Assembly: GCF_014596445.1 (NCBI RefSeq)
Contig: NZ_MECL01000271.1
Coordinates: forward strand, 62,001-126,000
Reading direction: 5' to 3'
Source of the DNA: Streptomyces sp. CBMA29
Lineage (GTDB): Bacteria > Actinomycetota > Actinomycetes > Streptomycetales > Streptomycetaceae
DNA length: 64,000 nucleotides
Every line of letters starts with the position of its first letter. Within the stretch, counting starts at the first letter, position 1. The notes under the pieces were generated by a model. It did not search any database. It was not told the origin of the DNA and was given only the letters and a program-made list of their open reading frames with translations. The position numbers and the translations under genes were made by a program. Positions 15,526-23,198 of this stretch are shown piece after piece.

Positions 15526-15583
15526 GACGATCAGCCTATTGCGCGACCGTCGCTCCGGCGCGTTGATCCGGGGGTCATCCGCC

Positions 15584-15716
15584 TCACAGTCGCGCCGTCA
15601 GCACCTCCGACAGCTCCCGCAGCCGACGTCGGGCGTCCCCGTCGTACGCCTGCCGGTCGGCCCTGGCTTCCCGGGTGCCGTTGAAGTAGCGCCCGGTCGC
15701 CGACAACGCGTTCGTT
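15584..15716 (-). pseudogene. C-terminal remnant of a short-chain dehydrogenase gene
   Basis: On the minus strand a frame of about 43 codons ending in TGA at 15584 reads ALSATGRYFNGTREARADRQ, then AYDGDARRRLRELSEVLTARL. This is the usual C-terminal tail of Streptomyces SDR/retinol-dehydrogenase-like proteins (TGRYFNG.RE..A...AYD). Its own frame is stopped upstream by TGA at about 15717-15719, and no Rossmann domain or start codon precedes it. The piece lies divergent from an intact TetR gene, the usual place for the regulator's target. I read it as a deletion that removed most of the dehydrogenase. Confidence 0.6.
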
Positions 15717-15730
15717 CATTGCGAGCTCCA

Positions 15731-15785
15731 TTTACGAGACATGCTGACCCGTAAAGAATATGCGAGACACCATGCCTTGTAAAGT
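15731..15785 (+). promoter_or_regulatory. TetR gene promoter and candidate operator
   Basis: TTTACG and CGTAAA form an inverted repeat (15731-15755). CGAGACA occurs twice in direct orientation (15735-15741 and 15763-15769). TAAAGT (15780-15785) lies 6 nt before the GTG of the TetR gene and fits a -10 for a leaderless transcript. The repeats overlap the promoter region, as expected for an autoregulatory TetR operator. Confidence 0.5.
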
Positions 15786-15791
15786 GGATTC

Positions 15792-16499
15792 GTGAACGAG
15801 ACACCCGCACGGGGCAGACCCCGCAGTGAGACCGCCCGCCGCGCCGTGCTCGACGCGGCGCTGCGGCTCTGCCAGGACGGCGGCTATCAGGCCCTGACCA
15901 TGAAGGGCATCGCGGAGAGCGCGGGGGTCGGCCGCCAGACCGTGTACCGCTGGTGGCCCGCCAAGCAGGACGTCCTGCTCGACGCTCTGCGTGATCTGGG
16001 CCTGCGCAAGGCGGAGCATCTGGACCCCGACAGCGGCGACACGCTGCGCGACGTCCGGACGCTGCTCGACGCCGCCTTCGCGCTCACCCGCGAACTCACC
16101 GGCAAGGCGCTGATCGGACTGATGGCCGAGGCCCAGCACGACCCGGCCCTCTCACGGCGGCTCCAGTCCACGGTGATCGGGCCCCGGCGGCAGGCGCTCC
16201 GCGCACTCCTGGTCCGCGGGGTGGAACGCGGTGAACTGGCCGGGGAGGACCAAACACTGGACCTCGCGGTCGACTTCGCCTTCGGCACCATGTGGTACCG
16301 GCTGATCAGCCACCACGCGCCGGTGGACACGAGCCTGGCGGAACAGATCGCCACCGCCCTGGCGAAGCTGCTGAGCGCGGACGGGGCCACTGGGGCACGC
16401 GCGACCACAACCGTAGACGCGAGCACAGGCACAGCCACAACGGCGAAAGAGCAGGCACCTGTCAGCGCCGCGACCCCCGCCGCGCCCACTGCCGGTTGA
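15792..16499 (+). CDS. TetR family transcriptional regulator
   Basis: This 235-residue repressor has an N-terminal helix-turn-helix at about 13-58 (AVLDAALRLCQDGGYQALTM, then IAESAGVGRQTVYRWWPAKQ) and a C-terminal ligand domain (IGLMAEAQHDPALSRRLQST, DLAVDFAFGTMWYRLI) of the TetR_C_11-like type. The last 40 residues are Ala/Thr-rich and probably disordered. The likely target, a divergent short-chain dehydrogenase, survives only as a fragment at 15584-15716, which leaves the regulator an orphan. Its 3' end overlaps the convergent sigma factor gene by 38 bp. Confidence 0.85.
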   Translation: MNETPARGRPRSETARRAVLDAALRLCQDGGYQALTMKGIAESAGVGRQTVYRWWPAKQDVLLDALRDLGLRKAEHLDPDSGDTLRDVRTLLDAAFALTRELTGKALIGLMAEAQHDPALSRRLQSTVIGPRRQALRALLVRGVERGELAGEDQTLDLAVDFAFGTMWYRLISHHAPVDTSLAEQIATALAKLLSADGATGARATTTVDASTGTATTAKEQAPVSAATPAAPTAG

Positions 16500-17472
16500 G
16501 GAACACCAGCCGTACCGGGTCGGCCACTGTGCGGATGCCGACCAGCCCCTGCGGCCCGAACTCCGGTGCCACGACGGCCACCACGACATCCCCGGTCGTC
16601 GCCAGTACCGCCGCGTCGCCGTTGATCTCGACGATCCGGCCGCGGGTTCCCGCCGGTGCCTGGCTGATCAGTCCGGCCAGAAAGCGGGCCACTTTGGCGG
16701 CTCCCAGGGCGGGGCGCCGGGCAGTCCCCGGGACACCGCCGCCGTCCGACCAGGCCACCACATCGTCGGCGAGCAGTTCTGCCAGCGCCTGCTGGTCCGC
16801 GTGTGAGGCGGCCCGCATCAGGTCCTCGGCGAGCTGCCGTCGCTGCGACCAAGGCAGGTCAACGCCGGTGGCGGACTCCCGCACCCGTTGTCGTGCCCGG
16901 CGCCGCAGGGCGCGGCACTGAACTTCGGGCAGTCCGAGGACGACGGCGGTTTCCGCCGACCCGTAGCCGAAGGTCTCCCGCAGGACGTATGCGGTCCGCT
17001 CGGCCGACGACAGGCGTTCCAGCGCGACCAACCGCGCCATGGACACCGATTCCCGGCTCTCGACCGTCTCCAGAGCGCCCAGGGCGCCCATCGCGCCGCC
17101 CTCGGTGAGCACAGGTTCCGGCAGCCAGGAGCCCGCGTGCGCCTCGCGCCGGTGCCGCGCGGCCTGCTCGGGCACGGCCCGTATCGCGCCGAAGACCTCG
17201 CGGACCAGCTCGGGCAGCGCGTCGCCCGCGCCGGTGTCCGCCGTACGGGTGAGCGCGTGCCGTACGACCTCGTCCGCCGCGCACGCCGATCCGAGCATCC
17301 GATAAGCGGCCCCGAAAAGCCGCACCTGGTGCGGGAAAAGGGCGTGCCTATCGTCGGCCGCCACTGCTGTCACAGCAGAAGCTTCCGCCCCACCCGTGAC
17401 AGCGCCGCCTGTATCCGGCGCGCGGTCGGCACCACCCGTGTCACCCGAGTCATCCGCTCTCAGACCGTCCAC
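16462..17472 (-). CDS. ECF sigma factor with C-terminal SnoaL-like domain (ECF41/SigJ type)
   Basis: This 336-residue extracytoplasmic-function sigma factor has region 2 around HQVRLFGAAYRMLGSACAAD, region 4 around LSSAERTAYVLRETFGYGSA, and a C-terminal NTF2/SnoaL-like domain (HADQQALAELLADDVVAWSD), the architecture of ECF41 factors whose tail controls activity. Region 2.4 is shorter and less conserved than in typical members (VVRHALTRTADTG), so DNA recognition may have changed. Its GTG start overlaps the stop of the upstream DUF4937 gene by 13 bp, which implies translational coupling. Classical ECF41 partners are carboxymuconolactone decarboxylase-like or oxidoreductase genes; here the partner is DUF4937 instead. 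Confidence 0.75.
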   Translation of the reverse strand: MDGLRADDSGDTGGADRAPDTGGAVTGGAEASAVTAVAADDRHALFPHQVRLFGAAYRMLGSACAADEVVRHALTRTADTGAGDALPELVREVFGAIRAVPEQAARHRREAHAGSWLPEPVLTEGGAMGALGALETVESRESVSMARLVALERLSSAERTAYVLRETFGYGSAETAVVLGLPEVQCRALRRRARQRVRESATGVDLPWSQRRQLAEDLMRAASHADQQALAELLADDVVAWSDGGGVPGTARRPALGAAKVARFLAGLISQAPAGTRGRIVEINGDAAVLATTGDVVVAVVAPEFGPQGLVGIRTVADPVRLVFLNRQWARRGSRR

Positions 17473-18065
17473 GCCTGCACCACATCCACCACGTCACCTG
17501 CCACGGACACCACATCGGTGTCGAGTTCGGCGCGCTCCGACAGCCGCGTCACCGCTCCCTCGCGGTATTTACCGCGCTCCGTCGCCGAATTCCACATGGA
17601 CAGCACGAGGAAGTCGTTCCCCGGACCCTGGCCGAAGACGCCGCGCAGCATGCCGGGAGAGCCCGCCATGGCGGGATTCCACACCCGTTGCTGCATGGAT
17701 GTGAAGTGGTCGACACGGTCCGGCCGCACTTTGCACAGGGCGACACGCAGGACGTCGACGTCGGTGAAGGTCGGTTCGAAGCCGACCTTCACGTCCAGCA
17801 GGTGCTCGAAGAGATTCACCGCGAGCATCTCGTAGGTGTCGCCCTGTGATGCGGCGATCCCGTCGTGCGGCCCGGCCATGAAGGCGTCGTAGGACCGCCG
17901 GCTGTCCCAGAAGGCGAAGAGATGCGCCATTCCGGGCTGGGCACGGCTCCAGCCGCCGCCCTGCCCTCGGAAGCCGGGCTGGTCCTTGAGCGCCGCCCAC
18001 CTGCGCTGCCCCCGGTCGAACCCCGCCTGATCCACAACCCCGCAGCGCATCCACTTCACCAACAC
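17460..18065 (-). CDS. DUF4937 / YdbC-like double ferredoxin-fold protein
   Basis: This 201-residue protein is made of two related halves (WMRCGVVDQAGFDRGQRRWA to FAFWDSRRSYDAFM, and LRVALCKVRPDRVDHFTSMQ to VLSMWNSATERGKYREG). This is the dimeric alpha/beta-barrel style of antibiotic-biosynthesis-monooxygenase-like and DUF4937 proteins. The GTG start at 18065 gives VLVKWMRCG, the usual family N-terminus. It is translationally coupled to the downstream ECF41-type sigma factor. A heme or small-ligand sensing role is conceivable for this fold but unproven. Confidence 0.7.
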   Translation of the reverse strand: MLVKWMRCGVVDQAGFDRGQRRWAALKDQPGFRGQGGGWSRAQPGMAHLFAFWDSRRSYDAFMAGPHDGIAASQGDTYEMLAVNLFEHLLDVKVGFEPTFTDVDVLRVALCKVRPDRVDHFTSMQQRVWNPAMAGSPGMLRGVFGQGPGNDFLVLSMWNSATERGKYREGAVTRLSERAELDTDVVSVAGDVVDVVQAWTV

Positions 18066-18147
18066 CGCGCCATCGTAATGGCGTTGACACCGGAGATCGT
18101 CCCCGTGCGAGGGAGGCAATTGTGTGACGGGCCGGAAGGGCCGGAAA

Positions 18148-18185
18148 AGGGCGGTGGCACCGGGTCGCCCCGGTGCCACCGCCCT
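18148..18185 (-). terminator. Strong hairpin terminator after nrdJ
   Basis: A perfect 17-bp GC-rich inverted repeat (AGGGCGGTGGCACCGGG with its complement) closes a 4-nt loop (TCGC). It lies 36 bp past the nrdJ stop and upstream of the DUF4937 gene. There is no T-run, as is common in Streptomyces. Confidence 0.8.
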
Positions 18186-18221
18186 GACCAGTCAGTTCAA
18201 CAAGCGGGCCGCGCCCGGATG

Positions 18222-21119
18222 TCAGCTACAACCGCTCGTCGATCCGCAGCCCTCGCACAGGTAGCAGCTTCCCGCGCGGCGCATCTTGGTGCCGCAGGAG
18301 AAGCACAGCGGCGCGTCGGCGTTGAGGCCGAGCTGGATCTCCAGCAGCTCCGTGGAGTTGTGCGCTTCCTTGGGCGCCGGTACGGCCGCCGCCCCGGCTT
18401 CGGGCTTGGCCACGGCCAGCGGCTTACGGGGTTGGACATCGCGGACCTCTCGCGGCGCGGACTGCGCCAGGCCCTCGACGTCGACCTCTTCCTCGGCGGC
18501 CTCGTAGGAGCCGGTGTCCAGGTGGCGCTGCCGCTCGGGCGCGGAGTGGATGCCGAGCGCTGAGCGGGTCTCGAAGGGCAGGAAGTCCAGCGCCAGGCGA
18601 CGGAAGATGTAGTCGACGATCGACTGCGCCATCCGTACGTCCGGGTCGTCGGTGAGACCGGCGGGCTCGAAGCGCATGTTGGTGAACTTCGAGACGTAGG
18701 TCTCCAGCGGGACGCCGTACTGCATACCGACCGAGACGGCGATGGAGAAGGCGTCCATCATGCCCGCGAGGGTGGAGCCCTGCTTGGACATCTTGAGGAA
18801 GACCTCGCCGAGGCCGTCGTCCGGGTAGGAGTTGGCCGTCATGTAGCCCTCGGCGCCGCCGACCGTGAAGGACGTGGTGATGCCGGGACGGCCCTTGGGC
18901 AGGCGCTTGCGGACCGGACGGTACTCGACGACCTTCTCGACCGCGGCGGGCGCCTCGGCGGCGGCCTCGGCCGGCTTCTCTTCCTTCTTCTTGGCCGAGA
19001 GGGGCTGGCCGACCTTGCAGTTGTCGCGGTAGATCGCGAGCGCCTTCAGGCCGAGCTTCCAGCCCTCGAAGTAGACCTCCTCGACCTCTTCGACGGTCGC
19101 CGTCTCCGGCAGGTTGACCGTCTTGGAGATCGCGCCCGACAGGAACGGCTGGGCGGCGGCCATCATCCGTACGTGACCCATGGCGGAGATCGCGCGCTCA
19201 CCCATGGCGCAGTCGAAGACCGAGTAGTGCTCGGGCTTCAGGCCGGGGGCGTCGATCACATTGCCCTGTTCGGCGATGTGGGCGACGATCGCCTCGACCT
19301 GCTCGGCCTGGTAGCCGAGCCGCTTGAGGGCCGCGGGCACCGTGTTGTTGACGATCTGCATCGAGCCGCCGCCGACGAGCTTCTTGAACTTGACCAGGGC
19401 CAGGTCCGGCTCGACGCCCGTGGTGTCGCAGTCCATCATCAGGCCGATGGTGCCGGTCGGCGCGAGCACCGACGCCTGCGCGTTACGGAAACCGTTCTTC
19501 TCGCCCAGCCGGACGACGTCCTGCCATGCCTCGGTGGCCGCGGCCCAGACGGGGGTGTCCAGGTCGTCCACGCGGGTGGCGGTGCCATTGGCGTCGGCGT
19601 GCTGCTTCATGACGCGCTTGTGGGCGTCCGCGTTGCGGGCGTAGCCCTCGTACGCGCCGACGACCGAGGCCAGTTCGGCGGAGCGCTTGTAGGAAGTGCC
19701 GGTCATCAGCGAGGTGATGGCACCGGCGAGGCCGCGACCGCCGTCGGAGTCGTACGCGTGGCCGGTCGCCATCAGCAGCGCGCCGAGGTTGGCGTAGCCG
19801 ATGCCGAGCTGGCGGAAGGCGCGGGTGGTCTCGCCGATCTTCTGGGTCGGGAAGTCGGCGAAGCAGATGGAGATGTCCATCGCCGTGATGACCAGCTCGA
19901 CGACCTTGGCGAAGCTCTCGGCGTCGAAGGACTGGTGGCCCTTGCCGTCGTCGCGCAGGAACTTCATGAGGTTGAGCGAGGCGAGGTTGCAGCTCGAGTT
20001 GTCGAGGTGCATGTACTCGCTGCACGGGTTCGAGGCGGTGATCCGGCCCGTCTCCGGCGAGGTGTGCCAGCGGTTGATCGTGTCGTCGTACTGGATGCCC
20101 GGGTCGGCACAGGCCCACGCGGCCTCGGCGAGCTTGCGGAAGAGCGCCTTCGCGTCGACCTCCTCGATGACCTCACCGGTCATCCGGGCGCGCAGCCCGA
20201 ACTTCGAGCCGGACTCGTACGCCGTCATGAACTCGTCGTTCACACGGACGGAGTTGTTGGCGTTCTGGTACTGCACCGACGTGATGTCGTCGCCGCCCAG
20301 GTCCATGTCGAAGCCCGCGTCGCGCAGGGCGCGGATCTTCTCCTCTTCCTTGACCTTGGTCTCGATGAACGCCTCGACGTCGGGGTGATCGACGTCCAGG
20401 ACGACCATCTTGGCGGCGCGGCGGGTGGCGCCGCCCGACTTGATGGTGCCCGCGGAGGCGTCCGCGCCGCGCATGAAGGAGACCGGTCCCGAGGCGTTGC
20501 CGCCGGAGGAGAGCAGTTCCTTGGAGGAGCGGATCCGGGAGAGGTTCAGGCCGGCGCCTGAACCTCCCTTGAAGATCATGCCCTCTTCCTTGTACCAGTC
20601 GAGGATCGACTCCATGGAGTCGTCGACGGACAGGATGAAGCAGGCGGAGACCTGCTGGGGCTGAGCCGTGCCGACGTTGAACCACACCGGGGAGTTGAAG
20701 CTGAACACCTGGTGCAGCAGCGCGTAGGTCAGCTCGTGCTCGAAGATCTCGGCGTCCGCGGGGGAGGCGAAGTATCCGTGGTCCTCGCCCGCCTTGCGGT
20801 AGGTGAGCACCACACGGTCGATGAGCTGCTTCAGGCTCTTCTCGCGCTTGGGGCTGCCCACCGCGCCGCGGAAGTACTTGCTGGTGACGATGTTGACCGC
20901 GTTCACCGACCAGGAGTCGGGGAACTCGACGCCACGCTGCTCGAAGTTGATCGAGCCGTCGCGCCAGTTGGTCATGACGACGTCACGGTGCTCCCAGACC
21001 ACTTCGTCGTACGGATGCACGCCGGGGGTGGTGTGGATGCGCTCGATGCGCAGGCCCTTGCTCGCCTTGGATCCCTTGGTACGGGAACCGCGTGCCGGGC
21101 CGCTCGTCGTCTCTGTCAT
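18222..21119 (-). CDS. nrdJ: Adenosylcobalamin-dependent (class II) ribonucleotide reductase
   Basis: This 965-residue enzyme makes deoxyribonucleotides from ribonucleotides using a B12-generated thiyl radical, without needing oxygen. It has the substrate-site Cys in QQVSACFILSVDDSM, the radical-site block NPCSEYMHLDNSSCNLASLN with the N-x-C-x-E arrangement, and GTIGLMMDCDTTGVEPD. The C-terminus has a tail of Cys pairs (CFSCGTKM...CYLCEGCG), a zinc-ribbon-like end carrying the redox cysteines. The size and layout are those of Streptomyces NrdJ. The ATG at 21119 is preceded by GGAGG. It follows nrdR by 120 bp in the same operon, controlled from the NrdR boxes upstream of nrdR. No cobalamin riboswitch is seen here. 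Confidence 0.95.
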   Translation of the reverse strand: MTETTSGPARGSRTKGSKASKGLRIERIHTTPGVHPYDEVVWEHRDVVMTNWRDGSINFEQRGVEFPDSWSVNAVNIVTSKYFRGAVGSPKREKSLKQLIDRVVLTYRKAGEDHGYFASPADAEIFEHELTYALLHQVFSFNSPVWFNVGTAQPQQVSACFILSVDDSMESILDWYKEEGMIFKGGSGAGLNLSRIRSSKELLSSGGNASGPVSFMRGADASAGTIKSGGATRRAAKMVVLDVDHPDVEAFIETKVKEEEKIRALRDAGFDMDLGGDDITSVQYQNANNSVRVNDEFMTAYESGSKFGLRARMTGEVIEEVDAKALFRKLAEAAWACADPGIQYDDTINRWHTSPETGRITASNPCSEYMHLDNSSCNLASLNLMKFLRDDGKGHQSFDAESFAKVVELVITAMDISICFADFPTQKIGETTRAFRQLGIGYANLGALLMATGHAYDSDGGRGLAGAITSLMTGTSYKRSAELASVVGAYEGYARNADAHKRVMKQHADANGTATRVDDLDTPVWAAATEAWQDVVRLGEKNGFRNAQASVLAPTGTIGLMMDCDTTGVEPDLALVKFKKLVGGGSMQIVNNTVPAALKRLGYQAEQVEAIVAHIAEQGNVIDAPGLKPEHYSVFDCAMGERAISAMGHVRMMAAAQPFLSGAISKTVNLPETATVEEVEEVYFEGWKLGLKALAIYRDNCKVGQPLSAKKKEEKPAEAAAEAPAAVEKVVEYRPVRKRLPKGRPGITTSFTVGGAEGYMTANSYPDDGLGEVFLKMSKQGSTLAGMMDAFSIAVSVGMQYGVPLETYVSKFTNMRFEPAGLTDDPDVRMAQSIVDYIFRRLALDFLPFETRSALGIHSAPERQRHLDTGSYEAAEEEVDVEGLAQSAPREVRDVQPRKPLAVAKPEAGAAAVPAPKEAHNSTELLEIQLGLNADAPLCFSCGTKMRRAGSCYLCEGCGSTSGCS

Positions 21120-21239
21120 TCCGCCTCCCTATACGGGCGAAAACGCCCTAATGTGCGCGGATCTTCCCGCAACACGGTGATGTCTGCCGCCTCGGCGCAC
21201 CTGGCGCTCCGGCAAATCTGTGGGTCCCCGCGGTTCCGC

Positions 21240-21752
21240 TCAGTCGGCGGCGACTGCGGGCGTGGGGACTCCGAGGTCCTCGTCGAGCCCGCCGGGAGTG
21301 GTGGGTGGCAACTGCTCGCGCAGCTCCGTAATGGCCGTCTCGAAGTCCTCGAGCGAGTCGAACGCCCGGTAGACCGAGGCGAAGCGCAAATACGCGACCA
21401 GGTCGAGGTCCTGGAGCGGACCGAGTATGGCCAGTCCCACGTCGTGGGTCGACAGCTCGGCGCTGCCGGTGGCCCTGACCGCCTCCTCGACACGCTGCCC
21501 GAGCTGGGCGAGGGCGTCCTCGGTGACGGGGCGACCCTGGCATGCCTTGCGCACGCCCGCGATCACCTTGCTGCGACTGAAAGGCTCGGTCACTCCGCTG
21601 CGCTTGATGACCATCAGTGACGCGGTCTCGACCGTGGTGAAACGGCGACCGCAGTCCGGGCACTGGCGACGGCGGCGGATCGAGGTGCCGTCATCGGTGG
21701 TACGGCTGTCGACGACGCGGCTGTCGGGGTGCTTGCAGAAGGGGCAGTGCAT
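21240..21752 (-). CDS. nrdR: Transcriptional repressor NrdR
   Basis: This 170-residue repressor of ribonucleotide reductase genes senses the ATP/dATP balance. It has an N-terminal zinc ribbon with C3, C6, C31 and C34 ([18 protein letters not shown]) and an ATP-cone domain at about 46-136 ([20 protein letters not shown]). It is the first gene of the nrdR-nrdJ operon and is expected to autoregulate through the two boxes at 21885-21931. Translation starts at ATG 21752 with AAGGGAGCC upstream. The last 20 residues are a variable tail. Confidence 0.95.
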   Translation of the reverse strand: MHCPFCKHPDSRVVDSRTTDDGTSIRRRRQCPDCGRRFTTVETASLMVIKRSGVTEPFSRSKVIAGVRKACQGRPVTEDALAQLGQRVEEAVRATGSAELSTHDVGLAILGPLQDLDLVAYLRFASVYRAFDSLEDFETAITELREQLPPTTPGGLDEDLGVPTPAVAAD

Positions 21753-21884
21753 GGTTCCCGGCTCCCTTCCTCACCCGCGGTGAGCGCACGACAAAGTGGC
21801 CTTCGGGGAGCCTTGCCAGCCCCTCGAAGCAGTCCCAAGCATAGGCGATCCCGCGGAGTTTGGGGTCGTCGGCCCCCCGCGAAA

Positions 21885-21931
21885 CCACTACGGGTGGTGG
21901 CTGGTGCATATACAACCACTAGATCTGGGGG
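21885..21931 (-). promoter_or_regulatory. Tandem NrdR boxes
   Basis: Two 16-mers, CCACTACGGGTGGTGG (21885-21900) and CCACTAGATCTGGGGG (21916-21931), resemble the NrdR box ACACWATATCTAGTGT. Their starts are 31 bp apart, the three-helical-turn spacing known for NrdR sites. They lie about 135-180 bp upstream of the nrdR ATG and flank the AT-rich GCATATAC, which may be the -10 region. Confidence 0.75.
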
Positions 21932-22140
21932 CGACGGGCAAACACCGCCGCTCCGCGTGTCGCACTTGCGGCCGGAGGTGAGCCTAGGGGAAGTGTCGTG
22001 ACGGCCCGCCGCCGGGGCACGGGTGGCAGACTGAGCCGCACGAAGCCCCCGGGACACTCGGCGGGACGCAAATAATCGAACGCTCATTCGCCCGATACAC
22101 CCGATACCTTGATCACGTCAGCGGATTTACGCAGATTCAC

Positions 22141-22156
22141 TCGAACGTGTGTTTGG
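22141..22156 (+). promoter_or_regulatory. LexA (SOS) box upstream of lexA
   Basis: TCGAACGTGTGTTTGG matches the actinobacterial SOS box TCGAAC-N4-GTTCGA with two mismatches in the right half. It lies about 100 bp upstream of the lexA GTG, consistent with autorepression. The rest of the 505-bp nrdR-lexA spacer holds the NrdR boxes and no gene that I can support. Confidence 0.7.
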
Positions 22157-22257
22157 CGCAACCTTTCGAAACCCACTACCGTTGTACTAACTGCCCGCGA
22201 CTGCGAAGCGGGCCGGCCGCAGTCCATGCGGTGGGAGAACATCGAAAAGGGGCCGCC

Positions 22258-23031
22258 GTGACCACCACCGCAGACAGCGCCACATTGACCGCCCATGACC
22301 GCTCCCAGGATCGGACCGGCCCGTTGGACGTGACAGGCGAAGACAACAGCCCGAAGCCCGCACGATCGCTCCCCGGGCGGCCCCCCGGTATTCGTGCCGA
22401 CAGCTCCGGGCTCACCGAGCGGCAGCGGCGCGTCATCGAGGTCATCAGGGACTCCGTGCAGCGCCGCGGATATCCGCCGTCCATGCGCGAGATCGGCCAG
22501 GCCGTCGGCCTGTCCAGCACGTCCTCGGTGGCCCACCAGCTCATGGCACTGGAGCGCAAGGGCTTTCTGCGCCGCGACCCGCACCGTCCCCGCGCGTACG
22601 AGGTCCGCGGCTCCGACGGCGGCCACCCGCAGCCCACCGACACGGCGGGCAAACCCTCCGCCTCGTACGTGCCGCTCGTCGGCCGGATCGCGGCGGGCGG
22701 CCCGATCCTCGCTGAGGAGTCGGTCGAGGACGTCTTCCCGCTCCCCCGTCAACTGGTCGGCGACGGCGAGCTGTTCGTGCTCAAGGTGGTCGGCGACTCG
22801 ATGATCGAGGCGGCGATCTGTGACGGCGACTGGGTGACGGTACGCCGTCAGCCCGTCGCAGAGAACGGGGACATCGTCGCCGCGATGCTGGACGGCGAGG
22901 CCACCGTGAAGCGCTTCAAGCGGGACAACGGCCACGTGTGGCTGCTTCCGCACAATGCGGCGTACCAGCCCATCCCCGGCGACGAGGCGACGATCCTCGG
23001 CAAGGTGGTGGCGGTGCTCCGCCGGGTCTGA
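22258..23031 (+). CDS. lexA: LexA repressor
   Basis: This 257-residue master repressor of the SOS response cleaves itself when RecA forms filaments on single-stranded DNA. The winged helix is at about 52-118 ([40 protein letters not shown]). The cleavage site Ala146-Gly147 lies in RIAAGGP and the catalytic dyad is Ser181 (VVGDSMIEA) and Lys218 (ATVKRF). An N-terminal extension of about 45 residues is normal for Streptomyces LexA. The GTG start at 22258 has AAGGGG upstream; earlier starts lie before the ribosome site. It is divergent from nrdR-nrdJ and convergent with the DinG-like helicase. Confidence 0.95.
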   Translation: MTTTADSATLTAHDRSQDRTGPLDVTGEDNSPKPARSLPGRPPGIRADSSGLTERQRRVIEVIRDSVQRRGYPPSMREIGQAVGLSSTSSVAHQLMALERKGFLRRDPHRPRAYEVRGSDGGHPQPTDTAGKPSASYVPLVGRIAAGGPILAEESVEDVFPLPRQLVGDGELFVLKVVGDSMIEAAICDGDWVTVRRQPVAENGDIVAAMLDGEATVKRFKRDNGHVWLLPHNAAYQPIPGDEATILGKVVAVLRRV

Positions 23032-23046
23032 CCGACCCCAACGACC

Positions 23047-23080
23047 GGGCCCCGGGACCTCTGCGCCGGTTCCGGGGCCC
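23047..23080 (+). terminator. Hairpin terminator after lexA
   Basis: GGGCCCCGGGACC and GGTTCCGGGGCCC pair over 13 bp with one G-T wobble around an 8-nt loop, starting 16 bp past the lexA stop. Confidence 0.7.
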
Positions 23081-23198
23081 CGCCATGCCCGCTGAGCGGC
23101 CATCCTCCTGTCGGCTGAGCCGTACGACTCCCCTCGTCAGCCGCCGACCTGAAGCCCCGCCCCGGTCGGCCCTGTCCCCGTCTCCTGTCCCCGCCCCG

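Noticed and set aside
21120-22257. Cobalamin riboswitch upstream of the B12-dependent reductase
   Set aside because: No B12-box-like conserved elements were recognised; the NrdR box pair explains the regulation, and in Streptomyces the riboswitch controls the class I enzyme.
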